Source of the DNA: PALSA-610 sp038213435 | GTDB taxonomy: Bacteria; Actinomycetota; Acidimicrobiia; IMCC26256; PALSA-610 | DNA length: 64,000 nt | Assembly: GCA_038213435.1 (NCBI GenBank) | Contig: JBBQTI010000001.1 | Span: forward strand, 116,009-180,008 | Reading direction: 5' to 3' | Shown here: in pieces, positions 8,411-16,210 of the stretch | Layout: every line of letters starts with the position of its first letter | Numbering within the stretch: position 1 is the first letter of the stretch | Position numbers and translations under genes: made by a program | The notes under the pieces: model-generated | What the model was told of the DNA's origin: nothing | Databases searched by the model: none | Seen by the model: only the letters and a program-made list of their open reading frames with translations

Positions 8411-9619
8411 ATGGATTTTTCGTGGTCGCCCGAGGATCTGGCGTTCAAAGAGGAGCTCGAGGCGTTCCTCGAAAAAGAGATGCCACCCTTCATCGAGCGG
8501 TGGTCGGAGAACGAAGACCTCGACGCGTCGCGCGGCGTCATGGGCGTGATGGACAAACGCAAGGCGTGGCAGAACAAGCTCAACGAAGGACGCTGGGCCG
8601 CGATCCTCTGGCCCGAGGAGTGGGGCGGGCGCGCCGCGACCACTGCACAGCAGGTCGTCTACACGCAGGTCATGGCGAAGTACCGCTCGCCGGGCATCTT
8701 CAACGCGAACGGGATCGTTCAGATCGGCCCGTCGATCATCACGTGGGGCACCGACGAGCAGAAGGCGCGGTGGTTGCCGCCCATCCTCGACGCGAGCGAG
8801 CACTGGTGCCAAGGGTTCTCCGAGCCGCAGGCCGGCTCCGATCTCGCGAACCTGCGCACGACGGCGATCAAGGCGAGCGATGGGTCGCACTACGTCGTGA
8901 ACGGTCAAAAGACGTGGATCAGCTCGGCGCAGATCGCGAAATGGGGCCTGTTCCTGATGCGCACCGACCCGACCGCGATCGAGCGCGGCGTCAAGCACGA
9001 AGGCATCACGACGTTCATCGTCGACATGGAGTTGCCGGGGATCGAGGTGCGACCCATCCGTGAGATCACCGGCGACTCATTGTTCTGCGAGGTCTTCTTC
9101 ACCGACGTGAGGATTCCTGATTCCGATCGGCTCGGCGACGAGGGAAACGGCTGGCTCGTCTCGATGGGGGCGCTGGGTCAGGAGCGCGTCGGGAGCGCCG
9201 GACAGGCGATCTCGATGGCACAGGATCTCCGCGCGCTGTTGCAGACCGCGCGCGCGGAAAATCCCGACGCCTTACGCGACCCTGCGATCCGAGAGCGCGT
9301 GGCGAAGCTGCACATTCAGATCGAAGCGACCCGCCTCCTCATCATGCGCGCGCTGTCGAAGGTCTTGAAAGGCGAGAAGGGTTGGCCCGAGGTCCCGCTC
9401 GCAAAGCTCCAATGGGGCTACATCTCGCTGTGGCTCGCGGAGCTCGCGCTCGACGTGCTCGGACCGACGGGTGCGCTGCTCAAGGGCGCGCCCGGGGCGA
9501 TCGACGGCGGCATGTGGGCCCGGAACTACGTGTGGCAGCGCTACACGACGATCGGCGCGGGGCCGACCGAGGTGCAGAAGAACATCATCGCCGACCGCGC
9601 GCTGAAGCTCGAGCGCTGA
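8411..9619 (+). CDS. Acyl-CoA dehydrogenase (FadE type)
   Basis: This 402-residue protein begins MDFSWSPEDLAFKEELEAFL and has the classical segments WCQGFSEPQAGSDLANLRT (FAD/substrate loop), YVVNGQKTWISSA and the C-terminal YTTIGAGPTEVQKNIIADR that closes the FAD site. The length is normal for the full-size class. The ATG follows a GAGGGAG ribosome-binding site. It is divergent from the shorter acyl-CoA dehydrogenase at 8341 and shares the intervening palindrome, so the two are probably co-regulated. The substrate chain (fatty acid, steroid side chain or xenobiotic) cannot be inferred. Confidence 0.92.
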   Translation: MDFSWSPEDLAFKEELEAFLEKEMPPFIERWSENEDLDASRGVMGVMDKRKAWQNKLNEGRWAAILWPEEWGGRAATTAQQVVYTQVMAKYRSPGIFNANGIVQIGPSIITWGTDEQKARWLPPILDASEHWCQGFSEPQAGSDLANLRTTAIKASDGSHYVVNGQKTWISSAQIAKWGLFLMRTDPTAIERGVKHEGITTFIVDMELPGIEVRPIREITGDSLFCEVFFTDVRIPDSDRLGDEGNGWLVSMGALGQERVGSAGQAISMAQDLRALLQTARAENPDALRDPAIRERVAKLHIQIEATRLLIMRALSKVLKGEKGWPEVPLAKLQWGYISLWLAELALDVLGPTGALLKGAPGAIDGGMWARNYVWQRYTTIGAGPTEVQKNIIADRALKLER

Positions 9620-9653
9620 CCGGTCGGCCCCGGGCACTTTTCTCCCGGAATAT

Positions 9654-9671
9654 CGCAAGTTAACACTTGCG
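9654..9671. promoter_or_regulatory. Inverted repeat upstream of the SDR-QueA-like operon
   Basis: CGCAAGT and ACTTGCG form a perfect 7-bp inverted repeat around TAAC, with the ATG of the SDR gene 50 nt downstream. It is followed directly by TTATTGC, which could be part of a -10 region. No U-tract follows, so it is more likely an operator than a terminator for the upstream acyl-CoA dehydrogenase gene. Confidence 0.5.
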
Positions 9672-9720
9672 TTATTGCTGGGGCGGGAGCAAGATCGAGC
9701 GAAGCCCGAGGAGGAACACC

Positions 9721-10416
9721 ATGCCCGTCGCAATCATCACCGGCGCCTCACGCGGGTTGGGGCTCGAGCTGGCCCGATCACTGTCGGCCGACGGCTGGAA
9801 CCTCGTCATCGACGCCCGCGATCCGGCGGCGCTGCGAGTCGCGGCCGAGCAGCTCGCTCCATCGGGATTCGTCCGTGCCATACCGGGCGACGTGGCCAAC
9901 GCGGCCCATCGTGCCGATCTCGTCAGCGCCGCGACCGAGCTCGGCGGTATCGACCTCCTGGTGAACAACGCGAGCTTGCTCGGCCCGTCGCCGCAACCGC
10001 GCCTCGCCGACTACCCCCTCGATGTGCTCGCGGACGTCTATGCGGTCAACACGCTCGCCCCGGTCGCGCTCGTGCAACTCGCGCTCCCCCGACTCCGCGA
10101 CCGTGCCGGCACCATCGTCAACGTCACCTCCGACGCGGCGGTCGAACAGTACGAGGGTTGGGGTGGCTACGGATCTTCGAAAGCGGCGCTCGAACAGGTC
10201 GGGAACGTGCTCGCCGCGGAGGAACCGATCGTGCACGTGTACACGTTCGACCCCGGCGACATGCGCACGCAGATGCATCAGGACGCGTTTCCGGGCGAGG
10301 ACATCTCCGATCGTCCCGAGCCGGCGACCGTCGTGCCCGCATTGCGCCGCCTCTTGCACGACCGGCCCGCAAGTGGCCGATACCGCGCCACCTACTTCTC
10401 GCCGGTGACGCCATGA
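9721..10416 (+). CDS. Short-chain dehydrogenase/reductase
   Basis: This 231-residue SDR has the N-terminal cofactor motif ITGASRGLG, the NNAS motif after strand 4, NVTSDAAVEQYEGWGGYGSSKAAL carrying catalytic Ser, Tyr and Lys, and FDPGDMRTQM after strand 6. It uses NAD(P)H to reduce or oxidise a carbonyl/alcohol; the substrate is unknown. The ATG at 9721 has a strong AGGAGGAAC ribosome-binding site, which fixes the start. The stop overlaps the ATG of the QueA-like gene (ATGA), so the two are translationally coupled. Confidence 0.9.
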   Translation: MPVAIITGASRGLGLELARSLSADGWNLVIDARDPAALRVAAEQLAPSGFVRAIPGDVANAAHRADLVSAATELGGIDLLVNNASLLGPSPQPRLADYPLDVLADVYAVNTLAPVALVQLALPRLRDRAGTIVNVTSDAAVEQYEGWGGYGSSKAALEQVGNVLAAEEPIVHVYTFDPGDMRTQMHQDAFPGEDISDRPEPATVVPALRRLLHDRPASGRYRATYFSPVTP

Positions 10417-11432
10417 CCGCTGTCGTCGTGCGCGAAGCGACCGAACCGCCGGAAGCGCGCGGGATCACGCGCGACGCCGTCCGAATGATGGTCGCCCACC
10501 GCGCCGACCTTCGGATCGTGCACGCACACGCGCACGATCTGCCGCAGTTCCTCGACGAGGGCGACCTCGTCGTGGTGAACACGTCCGGGACGTTGGCGGC
10601 CGCGCTCGACGCGCTGGGTGAGGACGGCACTCCGCTCATCGTGCACCTCTCGCAACGGTTGCCGGCGGGCCTCTGGCTGGTCGAGCTGCGCCGGCCGAAC
10701 GGGCACGCGACCGAGCCGTGGTTCGAAGACCCGCCCGGCCACACGCTGCGGCTCGTGGGGGGCGGTTTCGTCCAACTGGCCACGCGCTTCGAGTCGTCGG
10801 CCCGGCTCTGGGTCGCGACCCTCGACCTCCCGGATCCCCTGCTCACGTATCTCGTGGTACACGGCCGGCCGATCCGCTACGGCTACGTGACGCGCGACTG
10901 GCCGCTCGCCGCGTATCAGAACGTGTACGCACGGGAGCCCGGGAGCGCGGAGATGCCCAGCGCCGGACGTCCGTTCACACCCGAGCTCGTCACCCGCCTC
11001 GTTGCCAAGGGTGTCGCAGTCACACCGCTCGTGCTCCACACGGGAGTGTCGTCCCTCGAGGCGAAGGAGAAGCCGTACCCGGAGTGGTATCGCATCGCGC
11101 CGCCGACTGCAACGCGGATCAACGAGACCCGCGCGAGCGGCGGGCGCGTGATCGCGATCGGCACGACGGTGGTGCGCGCGCTCGAATCGGTCGTCGACGC
11201 CCGGCGCGTCGTACACGCGAACGAGGGCTGGACCGACGTGGTCGTAACACCCGAACGTGGCGCGCACGCGGTCGACGGGTTGCTCACCGGCTGGCACGAG
11301 CCGGAGGCGTCACATCTACAAATGCTCGAGGCGATCGGGGGGAGCGACGTGCTCGACGTGTCGTACGCGGCCGCCTCGGCCGAGGGCTACCTCTGGCACG
11401 AGTTCGGCGACGTCCACCTCATCCTCGAGTGA
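10413..11432 (+). CDS. QueA-like S-adenosylmethionine:tRNA ribosyltransferase-isomerase family protein
   Basis: The 339-residue product carries the QueA fold signatures in order: PPEARGITRDAVRMMVA near the start, VVNTSGTLAA, HTGVSSLE, then YRIAPPTATRINETR followed by GGRVIAIGTTVVRALESV and GLLTGWHEPEAS. Canonical QueA converts preQ1-tRNA to epoxyqueuosine-tRNA using SAM. Several conserved positions differ from Escherichia coli QueA (HTGVSSLE where HVGxGTF is usual). No other queuosine gene is nearby, and the gene is coupled to an SDR. It may be a QueA paralogue with another substrate. Confidence 0.8.
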   Translation: MTAVVVREATEPPEARGITRDAVRMMVAHRADLRIVHAHAHDLPQFLDEGDLVVVNTSGTLAAALDALGEDGTPLIVHLSQRLPAGLWLVELRRPNGHATEPWFEDPPGHTLRLVGGGFVQLATRFESSARLWVATLDLPDPLLTYLVVHGRPIRYGYVTRDWPLAAYQNVYAREPGSAEMPSAGRPFTPELVTRLVAKGVAVTPLVLHTGVSSLEAKEKPYPEWYRIAPPTATRINETRASGGRVIAIGTTVVRALESVVDARRVVHANEGWTDVVVTPERGAHAVDGLLTGWHEPEASHLQMLEAIGGSDVLDVSYAAASAEGYLWHEFGDVHLILE

Positions 11433-11471
11433 CGTCGAGTTGATGCGACCCCTCGCCGGCGTCGCGACGAA

Positions 11472-11933
11472 TCAGGCGTACTGCCAGCGCTTCTCCGGCT
11501 CATTTCCCGGAGCGTGCTCGATGCACTGCACGTCGAACTGGATCGGTAGCAGGTACCGAACGTAGAACGCGTGCACCGTGACCGGTCCCTGGACGAGATC
11601 CTTGGCGAACTCGGTGATCTTCACCCGATCGTCCTTGTCCCGCCAACGCCTCGCACGCTCGAGCAGCTCGTCGACTTCATCGCGCGTGTCGCACAACACC
11701 CCGAGGTGGTCGTAGCCGGGCGCCTGCATGTACTTGTCGGCCTCCGCGAGCAGGATGAAATGCTGCGCAGCGTCGTCGCCGGTGAGCAGGAAGTTGCGCC
11801 GCTCGAACAGCACGACGTCGATGCCCGACCAGCCGAACATCTCGCCGTAGAACGCGGCGATGTCTCGACGCGTCGCCTCGTCGAGCCCGCCGCGCGGGAA
11901 CGTCAGCTCCATGTGGTTGAACCGGTACGGCAT
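11472..11933 (-). CDS. VOC/glyoxalase-fold protein
   Basis: This 153-residue protein begins MPYRFNHMELTFPRGG and has the beta-alpha-beta-beta-beta pattern of vicinal-oxygen-chelate proteins, with a likely metal His in FNHMEL and DHLGVLCDT further on. It ends in YLLPIQFDVQCIEH. The same end pattern (FVLPLMIELQHLE) occurs in the gene at 57980-58423, so the two are distant paralogues. A clear AAGGAG ribosome-binding site selects the ATG at 11933 over the upstream in-frame possibilities. Substrate unknown. Confidence 0.8.
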   Translation of the reverse strand: MPYRFNHMELTFPRGGLDEATRRDIAAFYGEMFGWSGIDVVLFERRNFLLTGDDAAQHFILLAEADKYMQAPGYDHLGVLCDTRDEVDELLERARRWRDKDDRVKITEFAKDLVQGPVTVHAFYVRYLLPIQFDVQCIEHAPGNEPEKRWQYA

Positions 11934-11970
11934 TGCAACGCTCCTTGGGAGAGGCCACGTGATCTCGAGA

Positions 11971-13518
11971 TCAGAGTCGAGCGGGGAGGATTGCATCGAT
12001 GAGGTGAGGACCGGGCTCGCTCAGCGCGTGCTCCAGCGCGCGCACCAGCTCATCGGCGGTCTCGACGCGCGTGCCGTCGACCCCCATGCCACGCGCGAGC
12101 GCGACGAAGTCGAGCGGCGGATGCGAGAGATCGAACAGATCGGCTGCGTTCCCGTCGGTGCGGGCGCCCACCCGCGACAGCTCCAGGCTCAAGATCGCGT
12201 ACGACCGGTTGTCGAAGATGACCGTGGTCACGTCGAGGCTCTCACGCGCTTGGGTCCACAGCGACTGGAGCGTGTACATCGCGCTGCCGTCGGCCTCCAG
12301 GCTCAGCACCTTGCGGTCTGGGCAGGCCACTGCCGCACCGGTGGCGACCGGCATGCCTTGGCCGATCGCGCCGCCCGTCAGCGTCAACCAATCGTGACGC
12401 GGCGCGCCTGCGGTCGCACCGGAGAGGAACAAACCGGCGGTGTTCGCCTCGTCGCTGACGATCGCCCCTTCCGGCAGCAGCGCGCCGATCGCCTGCGCGA
12501 TCGTCTCCGGATTCAGCGGCCCGCTCGGCCGGTCGGGCCTCGCCGCCGGCGCAGGCAGCGCGCCGTCCGCGGGTGTGCCGAGCGCGTCGGCGAGCGCTTC
12601 GAGCGCGGCCTCCGCGAGCACACCGTCGGCAACGAGATCGCGGATCTCGCATCCGTCGGGCGCGAGCTCGCTCGGCAGATTCGGATACGCGAAGAACGAC
12701 ACCGGCTCCTTGGCGTCGACGAGCACCACGTGCCGGAGGCCCTGCAGTTGCGCCACTGCGAACTCCGCGAGATAGCCGAGCCGCTCCACCGTGGGCAGGC
12801 CCGCGCCGCGCTCCAACCGTGCCGGGAAGGTCTCGCACAGGAGCTTGGCGCCGGTCGCCTGCGCGATCCGCGAGGCCGCGAGCAGGCCGCGACCTCGCAG
12901 CGCCTTTCCGCCGAGCAGCAACGCCGTCGGCTCACCGCTGCGCAGCGCCTTCGCCGCGAGCTCGACCTCGTCGTCGAAGGAGAGGAAGCCGAGGTGGGCG
13001 ATCGCCTCGGAACCGGGCTCGGCGCCTTCCGACCACGAGGCGTCGGCGGGCAGGATCAGCGTCGCCACACCGCCGCGCCGCGCCTCGTTGACCGCTTCGA
13101 CCGCGTCGGCGCCGACCGTCTCCGGTCCCTCCGATTCCCGCACCCAGCGCGACACGTTGCGCGCCACCCCGACGATGTCCGACGCCAGCGGCGCGTCGAA
13201 CACCTGGTGATAGGTAGCGTGATCGCCGACGATGTTCACGATCGGCGTGCGGGCGCGCCGCGCGTTGTGGAGATTGGCCAACCCGTTGCCGAGGCCCGGG
13301 CCGAGATGCAGCAGGGTCGCTGCAGGTTTACCGGTCATGCGACCGTAACCGTCGGCCGCGCCGGTCGCGACGCCCTCGAACAACGCGAGGACGGGACGCA
13401 TCTCGGGCACGTCGTCGAGGGCCGCGACGAAGTGCATCTCCGACGTCCCCGGGTTCGTGAAACATGTATCGACGCCGTTCGCGACGAGCGTCCGGAGCAG
13501 CGCGTGCGCACCGTTCAT
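11971..13518 (-). CDS. ThDP-dependent enzyme, benzoylformate decarboxylase/acetolactate synthase-like
   Basis: The 515-residue protein has three ThDP-enzyme domains. The N-terminal Pyr domain carries the catalytic Glu in LALFEGVATGAADGYGRMTG. A central Rossmann-like domain spans about residues 180-320. The C-terminal PP domain has the ThDP/Mg motif in SLEADGSAMYTLQSLW ending in FDNRSY. That last block is closest to benzoylformate decarboxylase. The gene has a GAGGAGA ribosome-binding site and lies 16 nt after an FAD 2-hydroxyacid dehydrogenase gene. Together they could oxidise a 2-hydroxy acid to a 2-oxo acid and decarboxylate it (inference). Confidence 0.85.
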   Translation of the reverse strand: MNGAHALLRTLVANGVDTCFTNPGTSEMHFVAALDDVPEMRPVLALFEGVATGAADGYGRMTGKPAATLLHLGPGLGNGLANLHNARRARTPIVNIVGDHATYHQVFDAPLASDIVGVARNVSRWVRESEGPETVGADAVEAVNEARRGGVATLILPADASWSEGAEPGSEAIAHLGFLSFDDEVELAAKALRSGEPTALLLGGKALRGRGLLAASRIAQATGAKLLCETFPARLERGAGLPTVERLGYLAEFAVAQLQGLRHVVLVDAKEPVSFFAYPNLPSELAPDGCEIRDLVADGVLAEAALEALADALGTPADGALPAPAARPDRPSGPLNPETIAQAIGALLPEGAIVSDEANTAGLFLSGATAGAPRHDWLTLTGGAIGQGMPVATGAAVACPDRKVLSLEADGSAMYTLQSLWTQARESLDVTTVIFDNRSYAILSLELSRVGARTDGNAADLFDLSHPPLDFVALARGMGVDGTRVETADELVRALEHALSEPGPHLIDAILPARL

Positions 13519-13534
13519 GTTCGGTCTCCTCGGC

Positions 13535-14908
13535 TCAGTCGAGCATCGTTCCGGGGTTGAGGACGCCGTTCGGATCGAAGGCGGCCTTGATTCGACGCAT
13601 CAATGCAATCTTGTTCGGGTCCTCGAACTCGAGAAAGTACTGCTTCTTCTCCTTGCCGATGCCGTGCTCGGCCGAGATCGCGCCGCCCATCTCGACGCCG
13701 GCCGCGATGATTGCGTGCATGACGCGGTGACGCACCTCGTCGTCGGGCTGGAACACCGAAAGATGGATGTTGCCGTCGCCTGCGTGTCCGGCCGCGCTGA
13801 CCAACGACGCGTGCTCCGCGGCGATCGCCGCCACCGCTCTCAGATACTGCGGCACGGAGGCACGGGGAACGACGACGTCGATGATGTCGTTCGCACCGAG
13901 CGCCTTCACCACCCAGAACGCTTTCTCGCGGGCTTCGAGCAGCAGCGCGCCCGAACGCGGCGGCAGGACGTACACGTCGATCGCGCCCAGGTCGCCGACC
14001 TGTTCCGCGAGCGTCGCGACATCCTCTTCCAATCGTTGCTCCACATGTTGCTCGATCACGACGATGAGATACGCGCGCGCCGCGGCTCGGACTTCGGCAC
14101 CGATGCCGAGATCAAGCCCGACGTTCTCTGCGAGCGTCGCGAGCCCGCCACCGTCGACGTACTCGAGCACGACGGGGTTCACGCCGCTGCGCACGATGTG
14201 CGGCACGGCCGAAGCGATCTCGTCGACCGACGCGAAGGGTACGAGGATCGTCGCGCTGTGCTGAGGTCGCGGATAGATCTTGAGAACGGCCTCGGTCACG
14301 ATCGCGAGCGTTCCCTCGGAGCCGATGATGAGCTGGGTCAGGTCGTATCCGGTCGTCGCCTTCACGAACTTCCCGCCGGTACGGATCACGTCGCCGTTCG
14401 CGAGCACCGCTTCCAGGCCGAGCACCTGGTGGCGCGTGACGCCGTATTTCACCGCGCGCATCCCGCCCGCGTTCGTCGCGACGTTGCCGCCCAGCGACGC
14501 ACTGTTCTCGCCCGGGCACACCGGGTACACGAGACCGACCGGCGCAAGCGCGGCGTCGAGCTGATCGAGGCTGACGCCGGGCTGGACGACCGCGACATGG
14601 TTGTCGGTGTCGATCTCGACGATCTCGTTCATACGCTCCAGCGCGATCACGATGCCGTCGGCGCTCGGTATGCACGCTCCGGACAATCCGGTGCCCGAGC
14701 CGCGAGCCGTCACCGGCACGTGCAGTTCGTCGCAGACGCGCACGATCGCGGCGACCTCACCGGTCGAACCGGGCCGCACGACGGCGAGAGGTCGCGTCGG
14801 AGTGGCCGTCAAGGCCTCGTCGTGCGTGTAATCCTCGCCGATCGCGTCGCCGAGCAGGACGTGTTGTGGAGCCAACACCTCCAACAGCCGCGCTTCGAGA
14901 TCCGCCAT
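13535..14908 (-). CDS. FAD-linked 2-hydroxyacid dehydrogenase (GlcD/D-LDH family)
   Basis: This protein has 457 residues from the ATG at 14908. The PP-type FAD-binding domain is clear (PLAVVRPGSTGEVAAIVRVC, VTARGSGTGLSGACIP, PGENSASLGGNVATNAGGM), as is the C-terminal cap with GHAGDGNIHLSVFQPDD and EHGIGKEKKQYF. The family oxidises D-lactate, glycolate or related 2-hydroxy acids. An upstream in-frame Val/Met at 14971 would add an arginine-rich extension and is unlikely. TACACA sits 6 nt before the chosen ATG. It is first in an operon with the ThDP enzyme. Confidence 0.9.
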   Translation of the reverse strand: MADLEARLLEVLAPQHVLLGDAIGEDYTHDEALTATPTRPLAVVRPGSTGEVAAIVRVCDELHVPVTARGSGTGLSGACIPSADGIVIALERMNEIVEIDTDNHVAVVQPGVSLDQLDAALAPVGLVYPVCPGENSASLGGNVATNAGGMRAVKYGVTRHQVLGLEAVLANGDVIRTGGKFVKATTGYDLTQLIIGSEGTLAIVTEAVLKIYPRPQHSATILVPFASVDEIASAVPHIVRSGVNPVVLEYVDGGGLATLAENVGLDLGIGAEVRAAARAYLIVVIEQHVEQRLEEDVATLAEQVGDLGAIDVYVLPPRSGALLLEAREKAFWVVKALGANDIIDVVVPRASVPQYLRAVAAIAAEHASLVSAAGHAGDGNIHLSVFQPDDEVRHRVMHAIIAAGVEMGGAISAEHGIGKEKKQYFLEFEDPNKIALMRRIKAAFDPNGVLNPGTMLD

Positions 14909-15020
14909 CCGGCTTGTGTAGGCGGCTCGCCCGCCTCGGTCAAGCCCGATCGTGCCGGCGCGCGCGGTCACCGTAGGATCGGTTGCTGATTACCCGACGA
15001 GAGAGGACGGCGCAGGCCCC

Positions 15021-15053
15021 ATGCACCCCTACACGGCTTGGCCGAGTCGATGA
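15021..15053 (+). CDS. Possible 10-residue leader peptide upstream of marR-sodA
   Basis: ATG at 15021 opens the peptide MHPYTAWPSR, whose TGA overlaps the ATG of the MarR gene (ATGA at 15050-15053). A GAGAGAGGAC purine tract lies about 10 nt upstream, whereas the MarR ATG itself has no ribosome-binding site. That suggests coupled translation through this short ORF. With so few codons there is no statistical evidence for coding beyond the coupling geometry. Confidence 0.3.
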   Translation: MHPYTAWPSR

Positions 15054-15589
15054 GCGGCGACGCCCCCGACATGCCCGATCCCACGGCCGATCCGGTGGTC
15101 GACGCGCTCCTCCGAGCGAGCCGGGCACTCGTTGCGATCACCTCACGATCACTTTCGGCCGTCAACGCCGACGTCACGCTGCCGCAGTTCCGGTCGCTCG
15201 TGGTGCTCGCGTCGGCAGGCCCGCAGACTGTGAGCGCGCTGGCCGACCGGCTGGCGGTGCATGCGTCGACGATGACCCGGATGTGCAACCGGCTGGTCGC
15301 GCGCGGCCTGGTCGTGCGAGCACCGTCCGCCGGCGACCGCCGCGAGGTGGTGATCGCGTTGACGTCGATGGGGACATCAGTCGTCGGAAACGTGATGGCC
15401 GCGCGGCGGAAGGAGCTCGACGAGGTCATGCGGCGGATGGGCGAGGACGACCGAATTGCCGTCGTCATCGCGCTCGACAAGTTCGCACAGGCCGCAGGCG
15501 TTGCACCGAACAACCCGTCCGATACACAACCTTCGGTGGCTTGGGCTTCGGCGGCTTGGGCCGCGAGACAACTCTTGGAGGAATCATGA
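15050..15589 (+). CDS. MarR-family transcriptional regulator
   Basis: This 179-residue winged-helix protein has LTLPQFRSLVVLASAG-like helix 2, the recognition region TVSALADRLAVHASTMTRMCNRLVARGLVVR and the wing PSAGDRREVVIALTSMG. MarR proteins are dimeric repressors that often sense phenolics or oxidants. Its stop overlaps the ATG of the superoxide dismutase gene, so it is translated together with the enzyme it probably controls (inference). The last 25 residues are Ala/Trp-rich and extend beyond a normal MarR C-terminus; this region also carries the ribosome-binding site for sodA. Confidence 0.87.
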   Translation: MSGDAPDMPDPTADPVVDALLRASRALVAITSRSLSAVNADVTLPQFRSLVVLASAGPQTVSALADRLAVHASTMTRMCNRLVARGLVVRAPSAGDRREVVIALTSMGTSVVGNVMAARRKELDEVMRRMGEDDRIAVVIALDKFAQAAGVAPNNPSDTQPSVAWASAAWAARQLLEES

Positions 15590-16197
15590 AGCCCTACGAG
15601 CTCCCCCCGCTCGATTACGACTACGCGGCACTCGAGCCGCACTACTCGGCTCGCATGCTCGAGCTCCACCACGACAAGCATCACAAGGCCTACGTCGACG
15701 GCGTGAACGGCACGCTCGAGAAGCTCGCGGCCGCACGGGAATCCGACGACCTCAGCGCGATCGTCGGGCTCGAGAAGACCCTCGCGTTCAACCTCTCCGG
15801 ACACGTGTTGCACACGCTTTTCTGGAAGAACCTCTCACCGCACGGCGGCGCACGTCCCGACGGCGAGCTCGCGGCCGCGATCGACGAGCACTTCGGCTCG
15901 TTCGACGCGTTCAAGAACCAGCTCACGCAGTCGGCGGCCACGGTGCAGGGCTCGGGTTGGGGCGCGCTGTCGTGGGATCCGCTCGGCGAACGCCTCTTCA
16001 TCGAGCAGATCTACGACCACCAGGGCAACGTCGGTCAGGGTGGAGTCCCGCTCCTCGTCATCGACGCCTGGGAGCACGCGTACTACCTGCAGTACGAAAA
16101 CCGTCGTCCCGACTACGTGAAGGCAATCTGGAACGTGCTCGACTGGAGCGACGTCGCGCGCCGGTTCGAGCGCGCCGGGCGCCTCGAACCCGTCTAA
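15586..16197 (+). CDS. sodA: Superoxide dismutase (Mn/Fe)
   Basis: This 203-residue enzyme dismutates superoxide to oxygen and hydrogen peroxide. The four metal ligands are visible: His in ELHHDKHHKAY, His in SGHVLHTLFWKNLSP, and Asp and His in IDAWEHAYYLQYENRRPDY. The residue before the second metal His region is Gly and a Gln is present in YDHQGNV, which leans to the Mn type, but cambialistic enzymes cannot be excluded. GGAGG precedes the ATG, and ATGA overlaps the MarR stop. No signal peptide is present, so it is cytoplasmic. Confidence 0.95.
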   Translation: MKPYELPPLDYDYAALEPHYSARMLELHHDKHHKAYVDGVNGTLEKLAAARESDDLSAIVGLEKTLAFNLSGHVLHTLFWKNLSPHGGARPDGELAAAIDEHFGSFDAFKNQLTQSAATVQGSGWGALSWDPLGERLFIEQIYDHQGNVGQGGVPLLVIDAWEHAYYLQYENRRPDYVKAIWNVLDWSDVARRFERAGRLEPV

Positions 16198-16210
16198 TCC
16201 TGCAGACCGA

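Noticed and set aside
9654..9671. KstR2-like operator (CAAG...CTTG)
   Set aside because: The half-sites match loosely but the spacing is 6 nt instead of the 2 nt known for KstR2, so I report only an unspecified operator.
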